DNA from: Paenibacillus sp. V4I7
GTDB taxonomy: Bacteria > Bacillota > Bacilli > Paenibacillales > NBRC-103111
NCBI RefSeq assembly: GCF_030817275.1
Contig: NZ_JAUSZD010000001.1
Span: 1 to 64,000 of the forward strand
DNA: 64,000 bases
Direction: 5' to 3'
Under the pieces are notes generated by a model that worked only from the letters and a program-made list of their open reading frames with translations, did not search any database and had not been told where the DNA came from. Shown in pieces: positions 17,223 through 26,500 of this stretch. Position 1 is the first letter of the stretch. Every line of letters starts with the position of its first letter. Both the position numbers and the translations under genes were made by a program.

Positions 17223-17476
17223 ATCCATGCAGCGTAAGCGCCGCACCACAGATGATGAAAATGGGGTGAAAAATCTGTCAATACTGCTACTATGGCTGGG
17301 AGAGGAAGGTCGATGAACTATGGTGCCTTAGAGCCCATCCGTTAGTCTGACTCCAACGATCACGGTGCATCACAGATTGTCGCTCCCTTTTGGGAAGCAC
17401 TCATGGGAGATTAATCCTACTCTGATTGTTGCACCAGCCTCTACTCTGATTTAGCCAAAGAGAGGATGTTTTTAAG
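17222..17476 (+). ncRNA. IS110 5' non-coding region, candidate bridge RNA
   Basis: About 255 bases between the repeat module and the transposase ATG hold no gene but several short inverted repeats. IS110-group elements are known to encode a bridge RNA in this position that guides target choice. No structure was computed here, so the call rests on position and family knowledge. Confidence 0.45.
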
Positions 17477-18694
17477 ATGGAAGTTGTCATTGAACGAGCA
17501 TGCGGTATGGATATTCATAAGGACAACATTACAGCATGTATTCTCACTTCGAAGGGAAAGGAGATTCAAACGTTTTCAACGAAAACTGTATTTCTATTAC
17601 AGCTCATCGATTGGATTAAACAACATGAATGTACTCATGTTGCGATGGAAAGCACAGGGGTATTTTGGAAGCCTATTGTCAATTTACTTGAAGCTGAAGG
17701 AATTGAATTTTTAGTGGTGAATGCTCAGCATATGAAAGCACTGCCTGGACGTAAAACAGATGTCAAAGATTCGGAATGGATTGCCAAGCTTCTTCGTCAT
17801 GGACTCCTCAAAGCAAGTTTCATTCCAGATCGAAATCAACGGGAGCTTCGAGAACTTGTTCGGTACCGTCGCAGTATCATTGAAGAAAGAGCTAGACAAA
17901 ACAACCGAATTCAAAAAGTGCTAGAAGGAGCAAATATTAAGCTTGGCTCAGTTGTGTCCGATATTATGGGCGTTTCTTCTCGTGATATGCTGCGTGCAAT
18001 TGCAGATGGTGAAGATGATCCTGAAAAACTAGCGAACTTCGCTAGACGCACCATGAAGCGAAAAAAGGATGATCTTGAACTTGCTCTTCAGGGTTATGTG
18101 CACCCTCACCAACGCCTAATGATAAAAACCATTTTAACTCACATTGATTTCTTAAGTGAACAGATCGAGATGCTAGATCAAGAAGTCGCTACAAGGGTAA
18201 CCCCATTCCATGACGACGTCGAACGTTTAGATTCGATTCCTGGTATAGCCACTCGAATGGCGGAACAAATCTTAGCGGAAATCGGGACGAATATAAAAAA
18301 GCAGTTTCCGAGCGCTGCGCATTTCTGCTCCTGGGCAGGACTCGTACCTGGACATAACGAAAGTGCAGGAAAGAGAAAATCTGTCAAAGCCAAAAATGGA
18401 AACAAATATCTGAAATCTGCCTTAGTTGAAGCAGCCCATTCTGTTGCAGCGTCAAGAAACTACCTCGGCGCCATGTATAGACGTACAGCAGCGCGAAAAG
18501 GAAAAAAACGAGCAGCCATCAATGTGGCTCATGCAATGTTAAGAATTGCCTACTATCTCTTAACTCGTAAGGAAATTTATGTTGACTTAGGTGAAGAATA
18601 CTTTGACAAACAGAAGCAACAATCTATTGTAAAGTACGCGGTTCGACGACTAGAAAGCTTAGGTTATTCTGTGACCATTTCAGAAGTCTCTTAA
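17477..18694 (+). CDS. IS110-family transposase
   Basis: A full-length 405-residue IS110 transposase. The N-terminal RuvC-like DEDD domain begins GMDIHKDNITACIL and continues with VAMESTGVFWKPI and GRKTDVKDSEWIAKLL. The C-terminal domain has DSIPGIATRMAEQILAEIG and AGLVPGHNESAGKRK, with the conserved serine region. No interruption is seen, so the element may be active. The RNA-guided recombinase acts on the element ends and target. Confidence 0.92.
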   Translation: MEVVIERACGMDIHKDNITACILTSKGKEIQTFSTKTVFLLQLIDWIKQHECTHVAMESTGVFWKPIVNLLEAEGIEFLVVNAQHMKALPGRKTDVKDSEWIAKLLRHGLLKASFIPDRNQRELRELVRYRRSIIEERARQNNRIQKVLEGANIKLGSVVSDIMGVSSRDMLRAIADGEDDPEKLANFARRTMKRKKDDLELALQGYVHPHQRLMIKTILTHIDFLSEQIEMLDQEVATRVTPFHDDVERLDSIPGIATRMAEQILAEIGTNIKKQFPSAAHFCSWAGLVPGHNESAGKRKSVKAKNGNKYLKSALVEAAHSVAASRNYLGAMYRRTAARKGKKRAAINVAHAMLRIAYYLLTRKEIYVDLGEEYFDKQKQQSIVKYAVRRLESLGYSVTISEVS

Positions 18695-18765
18695 TTACTC
18701 AAAGATACCAATATGTTTTATTCCGGGCGCTTCACCCTTTTAAAAAAATGAATGAGCTGCGTCTT

Positions 18766-18787
18766 CTTTACTATTGTCTTTTTCAGT
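18766..18787 (-). repeat. Partial cassette repeat after IS110
   Basis: The sequence actattgtctttttcagtga is a diverged A copy, preceded by remains of a hairpin (gaatgagctgcgtcttc). It follows the GNAT gene's stop codon and lacks its B partner, which the IS110 element may have replaced. Confidence 0.5.
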
Positions 18788-18797
18788 GACTGTAGTT

Positions 18798-19280
18798 TTA
18801 ATTTTCATGGGAGTTCAGGATTTTCACCAACTGAATTGTTCCACTCTGCCATAGCTCAGTGTATTCCTTTTCGATTTTAAATCCATGCTTTTCATAGAAT
18901 TGAACAGTTTGCTGATACACTGGCTTCGAGCTTGGCGGCACCGTTAAAGCAACAATTTTATTAAAGCCCATCTTCTTTACGTGTTCCAACAAATGCAATA
19001 ACAATTTGGAACCGATCCCTTTGCGATGGTATCTCGGGTCAGTACCCATTAATGAAATAGAAATTGAGCCTTCTGCACTCTTAAAGACTATAAAAGATGT
19101 AACTTGTCCATCACTCTCAGCACACAATAAATCTTGAAACATTAAATCTTTACATGTGTCTTCTGCAACATCCTCTGTAAACCAAATACCAGTCAATGAA
19201 TTTATTAATTGATTAATCTTTTGCGTAATAGGGTCACCAAATCTAGTAGGTCTCTCGTATAGATTTATTGAAAAATCCAT
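18798..19280 (-). CDS. GNAT-family N-acetyltransferase
   Basis: About 160 residues with the acetyl-CoA loop LMGTDPRYHRKGIGSKLLLHLLEH and a C-terminal VYQQTVQFYEKHGFKIEKEY segment. A typical small GNAT enzyme of unknown substrate. The start is set at 19280, ten bases after GAGGGGG; a 19304 start lies upstream of that site. Confidence 0.85.
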   Translation of the reverse strand: MDFSINLYERPTRFGDPITQKINQLINSLTGIWFTEDVAEDTCKDLMFQDLLCAESDGQVTSFIVFKSAEGSISISLMGTDPRYHRKGIGSKLLLHLLEHVKKMGFNKIVALTVPPSSKPVYQQTVQFYEKHGFKIEKEYTELWQSGTIQLVKILNSHEN

Positions 19281-19365
19281 CTTTTGCAATCCCCCTCTTC
19301 TCACAAAAAATCGTTATCATTTCATGTGACATTGTAACACATATCCAAGAAGAGAATCATTGCGT

Positions 19366-19442
19366 TAAACTGCCCGTTAGCGGGGTGAAGGGCTGCCACG
19401 CGGCCCTTCACTGTTTAGCTATCGTTTTCCGTTAGGTCAAAG
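19366..19442 (-). repeat. Cassette repeat module with hairpin (site 18)
   Basis: B copy (taaactgcccgttagcgggg), hairpin GAAGGGCtgccacgcgGCCCTTC, and A copy (agctatcgttttccgttagg). Confidence 0.85.
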
Positions 19443-19517
19443 AAATAAATTCATTCCAGGAGCGTCAGATGCTCTTGATTGAAATCCGAATTTTCATACA
19501 CACCTCATTGGCATTTT

Positions 19518-20219
19518 TTATCGTGAATCATTGTTGGGAAGCTCTTCTATTGACTTGTAGATAAGTTTTTGTTTATTTGGTAATTCCATATCTCTATGAA
19601 AGTGACCAAAATACCACTTTTTATAAGATAAGCGTTCTTTTATTTGCTCAAGGTAATCACTTAACTGATCCTCATGAATACCAGTATTATTAGATTCATT
19701 TAGTATCAGCAAGGTCGATGTAGGACACATATGCGTGATTACGAAGTCAACCTCCCATTTATGCCGCTCTAGATTCTTAATTCCTTCATGGTACTCTTCT
19801 AGTGATGGCATCTCTTCTGGCCACCAATTAACATTCTCTTTTCGATACTCTTTGTCGTGAGATTGAGCTCCACCAAAAGTAAATATCTTGTATCCCTTAA
19901 TAGTAAAAATCTGACCTCGCATTAAATGTATAATGCTTTCGCTTATTCGATGTACGTTTCCACCATTCCAATTCTCTACAGGGTAAGAATTAAGCAACTG
20001 GAAATTCTCATGATTTCCGTCAATAAATAAAGTACTAAAGTTTTTTCGAGCTAGCCATTTCCTCCAATATAATTCATCATTTTTATTGTCCCATACAAGT
20101 CCAAAATCTCCAGCAATTATTACGTAGTCATCTTTACTTAAATCTCTATTAATGGGAAATCGCTTGGAATTCAATTTACCAATATCTATATACCCATGAA
20201 GATCACCAGTTACGTACAA
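19518..20219 (-). CDS. Metallophosphoesterase
   Basis: A 233-residue calcineurin-like phosphoesterase with all metal-binding motifs: GDLHG (residues 5-9), IIAGDFG, IDGNHEN, FVITHMCP and YFGHFH. The substrate is unknown; small members act on phosphodiesters or phosphoproteins. The start appears to be TTG behind AGGAAGTG. It is the last gene of the array before the surface island. Confidence 0.9.
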   Translation of the reverse strand: MYVTGDLHGYIDIGKLNSKRFPINRDLSKDDYVIIAGDFGLVWDNKNDELYWRKWLARKNFSTLFIDGNHENFQLLNSYPVENWNGGNVHRISESIIHLMRGQIFTIKGYKIFTFGGAQSHDKEYRKENVNWWPEEMPSLEEYHEGIKNLERHKWEVDFVITHMCPTSTLLILNESNNTGIHEDQLSDYLEQIKERLSYKKWYFGHFHRDMELPNKQKLIYKSIEELPNNDSR

Positions 20220-20302
20220 CGTAATTCACTTCCTTGGAGAAATCTCAATTTAATAACTAACAGTTTATTCTCCACTCAACACGGGTTTCCTTTATTTGTA
20301 AC

Positions 20303-20323
20303 TAAACTGCCCGTTAGCTTAAT
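20303..20323 (-). repeat. Last cassette repeat, B copy (site 19)
   Basis: The sequence taaactgcccgttagcttaa is a perfect B-type core. It is directly followed by the poly-C run, and no A copy is found beyond it. Confidence 0.7.
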
Positions 20324-20348
20324 CCCCCCCCCCCCCCCCCCCCCCCCC
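20324..20348. repeat. Homopolymer run of 25 C
   Basis: Twenty-five consecutive C follow the last cassette repeat. Nothing similar occurs elsewhere in this AT-rich window. It may be an assembly or sequencing artefact, a slippage-prone contingency tract or a junction scar. Confidence 0.9.
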
Positions 20349-20396
20349 GCTGCAACTAAATTGTTAATCATATGCTCTAACTCTAAACCACTCAGT

Positions 20397-20437
20397 AAAA
20401 AAACGTTCACCCAGAGCTAATGAGCGAACGTTTTTTT
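20397..20437. terminator. Bidirectional terminator
   Basis: The inverted repeat AAAAAACGTTC...GAGCGAACGTTTTTTT has A and T runs on both sides, so it can terminate in both directions. It separates the cassette array from the surface island. Confidence 0.75.
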
Positions 20438-20438
20438 A

Positions 20439-20498
20439 TTTCAATACTTTATTTGTCATTTCTAAACTTTATTGTCCATTTCAAAACCAATTTGTCAT
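20439..20498. repeat. Three tandem 20-base repeats, transposon-end-like
   Basis: Units TTTCAATACTTTATTTGTCA, TTTCTAAACTTTATTGTCCA and TTTCAAAACCAATTTGTCAT lie head to tail without gaps. A related unit (TTCAAAACATATTTGTCAT) lies in the same orientation at 58517-58535. This layout is typical of transposase-binding arrays at Tn7/Tn5053-like ends. Confidence 0.7.
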
Positions 20499-20508
20499 CC
20501 AACAAAGA

Positions 20509-20538
20509 AAAGAAGAAGGATTTGCTCCTTCTTCTAAT
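20509..20538 (-). terminator. Terminator of the giant adhesin 2 gene
   Basis: On the minus strand, AGAAGAAGGAGcaaatCCTTCTTCTTTTCTTT follows and partly overlaps the stop codon region. An equivalent hairpin ends the paralogous gene at 29.55 kb. Confidence 0.8.
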
Positions 20539-23500
20539 TTCTAAGCTGATTCACAATGACATCCCAGATATCTCCCGCTATAGTGATCGGTACATCGGTG
20601 GTCTGAACAAGTCCGTTGCTCCAATTAACAGTAAACCGCATCGTATACGGCCCATTTGAAAGCGTAGTATCGAAATTCGTATTCAGCATTTCACCAGTGT
20701 AGTTAATGAGATCTGAAGAGGACATAGCAGCCGTATCATTGGTCTGTACTAGCGTCGCATTTACGCTTACTGGCTTTGTCGACGAAGTGCCCGTGTCAGT
20801 AACCTGAGCAGATAATTCAAAGGCTTCTCCTGCCCAGAAAACATTCGCAGTTCTGCTCTTTGAAGGAAACATCACATTCCATGACTGTCGGTACGCTTCC
20901 CACTGAGGAGTGTGTGTGACTTGTCCGGTTATGCTTAGTGGTAATGCAGTAAAGGTATACGTCTGCACATAGGTACCGCCCAAGCCATCGTCCAAATTCA
21001 GTCTCAAGGTATAGACTCCTTGATTCAGCGGTCCATACGTGAAAGTCCTTGTTGAGCCCGATGCCACATTGCTCCATGACATGATACTGGTGTAAGCTCC
21101 CGCATTGAAGCTGACATCCACAATCACGTTTATTGCATTGTTATCTGGGTCTGAAACATTCACCGTAAATGTTGGTGTGTCATGCTGATAGATCGGAGTA
21201 ATAAAGGTAATATTACCTGTCGGTGGTCGGTTGATTAAGAACCACGTTTGCGGTGAAAAATTGGACCACACATACCCGTCAAATACTCTCACCCTAACAC
21301 GCAGCTTCTGTCCAGTAGGCAAATCAGATGGCACTGTCCAGCTTCCTGTATTGGAGGTGGAGTCTTGAACCGTCACACCGCTATCCAACACCATTACAGT
21401 ATTGTCTTCGTTAGTTACTTCGATTTGGAAATGGGAGAACACTGTTCCAACATCAGGGTCAGTCTGGTTCCACTCAAAGGTTGGCTTGGTTGTTGTGAAT
21501 ATGGTAGGCGCAGCTTGTGTGCCTGATGGGTTGGTCATGTTTGCACTTGGTGGACTATTTGAAGTCATCCAGCCAACAGTTGACCAATCAGACCACACAC
21601 CACTTACAGCCTGCACTCTAACCTGTACCTTTAACTTGGCACCCAAAGGAGCATCAGCAGTCATGGTCCATGACGCCTGAGTTTTTGGGCGATCCGCAAC
21701 GGGGACGCTGGTATCTCCACTAGAGAGCAGTGTTCCAGATTCGTTCCACACACGCACTTGTTGGTACACGATGGAGCCATTTTGTGGGTCCAGCTGGTTC
21801 CATGTAATTGTTGGTTTTAATGAAGCCATTGAAGAAGGATTTTCATACGTACCAGTCGGATATGTCAGGCTGACAGTAGGAGGAAGCACACTTCCAAGAT
21901 AGCCATCATTACTCCACTGAGACCATGTTGTTTCATCCTTAACACGAACCTTGATATGCCATTTTGCATTAGTAGATCCAACCACATTGGTAGCAATGTA
22001 ACTGTATGCAGCGGCTTTGGATGTAAAAGATTTTACTCCCGTACTGTAGTAGTCATATTCAACAGGACGACCCATCCAATCTGTAGTTATTTGGCCAATG
22101 TACACCTCATAAGCGGTGAACGTTGTATCAGGGTCTATATCATTCTGGCTCCACGAAATGGTTGGGTTACAACCGACACAAAAGAAGTCTGGTTTATCCA
22201 CAGAACCACCAGGATAAGTTAATATTACCGTAGGTGGATTATTAGGACGAAGACCCACATCAATTATTTCAGTGGCTGGCCATGACCAGGCACCATACTC
22301 ATCTTTAACTTGCAAGACAATTGTGTAGGTTCCTGAATCTTGTACGCGGTCCAGTTTTGAATTGATGACATTACCATCAGGGGTGATGTAATACCATTTT
22401 TCTTCGAAGATACCATGATTTGCTTCGTAGCCTGCGTCCATGCCTCCAGTACCTATATCGTAACGGTCTGGGTCGTAGCTATTAGCGGTATAGTTAACCA
22501 CACCGTTTGGTTGCATAGCAGCAGTGAATACAGCTACCGGTCTACGATGCACTGTGATACTCTTCTTGAAGGTGTTGGAGTTCTTCCGGTAAGAGTCGAA
22601 TAGCATGTTTGGATACTTGAAGATCGCCGCTGGATAAGGATCATCTTTTGCTCGCAAGGCTATATCCCATTTACCAACTCGATCGAAAGTAGGTTGCCCT
22701 GACGCAAAGCTTTGACCGCTCAATGGAGACAATCCCCCATTGTTCCTAAACATTGGTATGTGGGTGTAGGTCCAAGCGAATGAACCAGCAATTGGGTCAA
22801 GTTCAGGATCTTCGAACTTGATGTTGTCATACTTCAACTCAGCCTTACCGGAATCCTCGTCCAAGATGGCATAGTCGGCTGACCATAAATCAGCTTCAGC
22901 GTATGGCTTAGAGGTCATGGCACTGTATTGTACAAATGACTTATCAGAGAACGCACCGAACTTACCACTGGTTGGGAAACTGTTATCGACAATATCGCTA
23001 AAGTAATTAACCTTGTTGACCCACACATTCAATACATTTCCAGATGTTCTGATTTTGACGCTGTAGCTTTTACTGTCCTGAATGTTATATGGTGCGGAAG
23101 CGAGAACTGTCCTGCCACCGCTCACATATTTAGACAGATACATGCTTGTGCCATCAAACTCCAAAGCATAGCGATTTGCACCGTCTTGCATACGGAATGA
23201 ATATCCGAATAAGTTAGTGTCTATTTTGTTTTGTTCTGTTTTGAAGTTGTAGGCGATATCCGCGTCATTCAAAACATTTGGTGAGATGAATTGACCATAT
23301 TGGTACCGCTGAATGTTTACAGCAGCAGCTTCAGCTATCGGACCCTTATCAATCCAGTACACAGTGTCGCCATATGGTGGGCTGTTGTAGCCGGTGACCC
23401 ACGAATGATACATGTAAGCTGACAGAAGTAATCCGTCGCCCATATATTCGCTAAAGGACATTTTGCTGACTGTTTGGGTTGCACTGGACATGAATCCTAG

Positions 23501-26500
23501 ACTACCTTGTAATGTAGCGCTATTCCCACCTGTGCTGATGTTACTGCACTGATTGAAGATATTGGCAGCACATTTACCACCTTGGTAATTACCCCAAGCG
23601 TCTACGTGAAGATTAGCAGACATACCTGAGACCTGCGGACCACCCCATCCCCAGACGCCACCCGTTGTCATGTCAATCACATTATTGACAATGGAACGGC
23701 TATCGCCCCATGAACCACCAACAGTATACAACGTTTTTGATATGATGGTGTTATTGGCTGGATTGACGATCATGGTGTTGAGGTTGTCACGCCAGTCATA
23801 AGTCCAAGCAGCACTGAAATAAAGATTGTTACCACCAGTTCTAGCGCGCCAAACAACTTTGAAATTCTTGTCATACTTAGCAACATAAACACCAAGACCG
23901 AGTTCTGGAAAGAACCTAAGATTTCGGTCAGAGCTGTTGATGGCATTACCAGCAGAATCAACACATGTTTTGGTTTCGTAGAAATAGGTATTGCCCATGT
24001 TATCGCGGAAAGGCTGTTGATATTGTGCGTAAGAACAAGATGCAGTGTCGTACTGAGCAGGTGTATAGCTTCTTGGTGTGTCGGTATAAGGCCATTGTGC
24101 ATACTTTTTCTCGTATACAGTTGGTACAGGTGGGTTGTTATTAGGAATCGTCCCAGCTTTTAGGATATTACCATAAAGGTCAACCTCATAATAACTGTCT
24201 CCGAAATATCCGTTAGGGCTGTAATAGCCAGCAGAATCCATAAGGATTAGGAGGTGGTCACCACTAGTTAGTGTAGCCTTAACGGTTGCACTTCCCCATT
24301 GCCCTGTAGAACCTGGGATATCGAAACAAGCTATTCTAGTGCCATCCAAAGCCTTGAAACTACACGCCATGGTGCTGTTAACACTAGTGATATAATCTTG
24401 ATCGCTATCGCCTGACGTGTCGCGAGTATACTTGACCGGTGTTATCTTTGTGAATATCAGATATACCGTTTTCTCAGCAAGGTACGGCGCAGCAGCATTA
24501 CTGATTGATTCTGACACCTGTCTAGTTGTTCCTGTGTTAGAGGAATTGACGTAGTACGGGACATCCTTCATAGAAGTCAACTGACTTCTCGGCACATTAT
24601 TAATGTCTAAGGTGTAATCGTATGGGTTACCATCTAACCAGTAATGCTTGTACGAAAAGGTTGCGAAGCAGGAAGTGCAAGAAGTGGTGTCCTGAACATA
24701 CTTGCCCTCATAACGACCAATTTTGTTTTTGTTTAACGCATAGAATTTATAAGACGGGTCCGAATAACTGGAAGACCCTGTGAAGTAAAGATGCACTTTG
24801 TCGGACGAAACGGGTGTTGCTCCGCTTACCCAACCAGCTGGTTGCCCATCTGGTCCAGGATAGAACAAAGGTTGTGAGTACCCAAAAGTTGGGGAGGTCA
24901 TGGCTTTGTAGATGGATAACCCATTCCGGCCCAAACCATTGTCATTCAATGGAGCACTGAAAGAATCAACATCTCCGAGACCTGCCGGAGTACTTATTCG
25001 ATTGACACCGAATATCTGAGATTCTTTACCTTTACCTGCCCCAGTTGCCAAAGTTTCATTATCATTCTGCCAATTGTAAGTCGGTAGCTTGCTTAACACA
25101 CTGTTGGTGTTGGTCGCAACCAATGGCCAAGTAGCAAGGATGTCAGAAGCTTTGTAAACTGTTGGTGGATTCGGGTCTGGGTTCGGACCATTGCCTGAAA
25201 GATCGAACGATACTTCAGGCGCTTGGTTGATAACATCCATGATACCTGACTCGGCTTCAGCAAAAGCACCAAATTCTTCTACTGCACGAAGTTTGAATTT
25301 GTATTTACCGACTTTGGTTGGACTGAATGAATACTTATTAAGATCACCAGTGATTGATGTCCAAGATTCTTCATCCAGATTGCCATCATTGTCAGCATCA
25401 TACTTGATATACCACAACACTTGCGTGATGTTGTCACCATCAGTGCTGTAGGACTCATTTAAAATATCATAGCCATCACCACGAATACCCAGTGAAGGTG
25501 CATTGATTTTGGCAATTGGTGGGTAATCAGGGTGGACGATAATATTACATGAACTGATGTTCTCGGACTCCAATCCGGATGAATCGTAAACCCTTTCCAA
25601 TGTAACTGCGACAGTGATATCCGACATGGTATTGTTGGAATAAACAGGTAACTTATTAGTCCAGACATCTCTAGAATGATCGATTGTACGACCCATTGGG
25701 CTTCGGCTCTTGTCAGCATTGATTGCATTAGCAGCTAGTGGGTGATTTGCTTTCACCTCAGAAGGCGCAGTACATGCAGCAATTGGATTCGGTTTTACGA
25801 CATTGATTGTCGCTGAGCGTCTGCCTGATTTTGCCCCGCGATTATCTGTTGCTGTGGCATAAACAGTGTGGTAACCTAGCACATCAGCTTTGATGTTACG
25901 ATAGGTGTCACCATCGTATGCCAACTCACTAAACCCGTATCCTGTAGAAGTGTCCGCGAAACTTTTAATCCAAGGGTCAGTACTTCCCTTGAAATCCCAG
26001 TTGAAATAGAATCCATCGCCATCAGGATCGTATGGCTCATTAGGTGTTCTGGATTTGTCTAGCACGACACCTAAGTCAACAAAGTTGCCTACAACGATTT
26101 CATCAATTGTTGGGTAGTTGTTGGTGTTTCTGTTGGCGAACCAACCAGGAGTAAAGAATGGTGCAGCGTTATCAGTGTCAATGCTGATCGTAAAGGTCTG
26201 TGGCCCGACTACTTTGGAACCTCCGCAACTTGAAAAAATCTTCATAGTAACATTGACCACACCCTCACCCATACCTCTAGGATAGGGCGGTCCAGCAAAG
26301 CTACCAGTAGACGGTGAACTTGTGTTGCTGACACCATCAGCAATCAAACCATTTTGTTCGAAGATGAATCCGAACTTGTTCATGACACAAGCATTACCAC
26401 TACCGTCAGTTCCTGTGACAGCCACACCAACAGGTGTTGCCCAGTTGTCGTCACCGTAAGTCATACTTGTTTTATCCAAGGTGAATGTACCGGTGATTGA

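Larger units (their letters stand above)
17220..18760 (+). mobile_element. IS110-family insertion sequence
   Basis: The element contains the complete transposase gene and flanking non-coding sequence. The left boundary is placed at the end of the A repeat at 17222. The right boundary lies between 18694 and the next hairpin/A-repeat remnant near 18750-18787. IS110 elements lack terminal inverted repeats, so the exact ends cannot be fixed by eye. Confidence 0.7.

Noticed and set aside
1..20348. Calling the repeats true integron attC sites
   Set aside because: The core only partly fits GTTRRRY, the palindromic attC fold was not verified and no integrase gene is in the window. Only the resemblance is claimed.
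20196..20420. Plus-strand frame with a proline run
   Set aside because: The proline run is only the translation of the 25-C tract; the frame overlaps the metallophosphoesterase start region.
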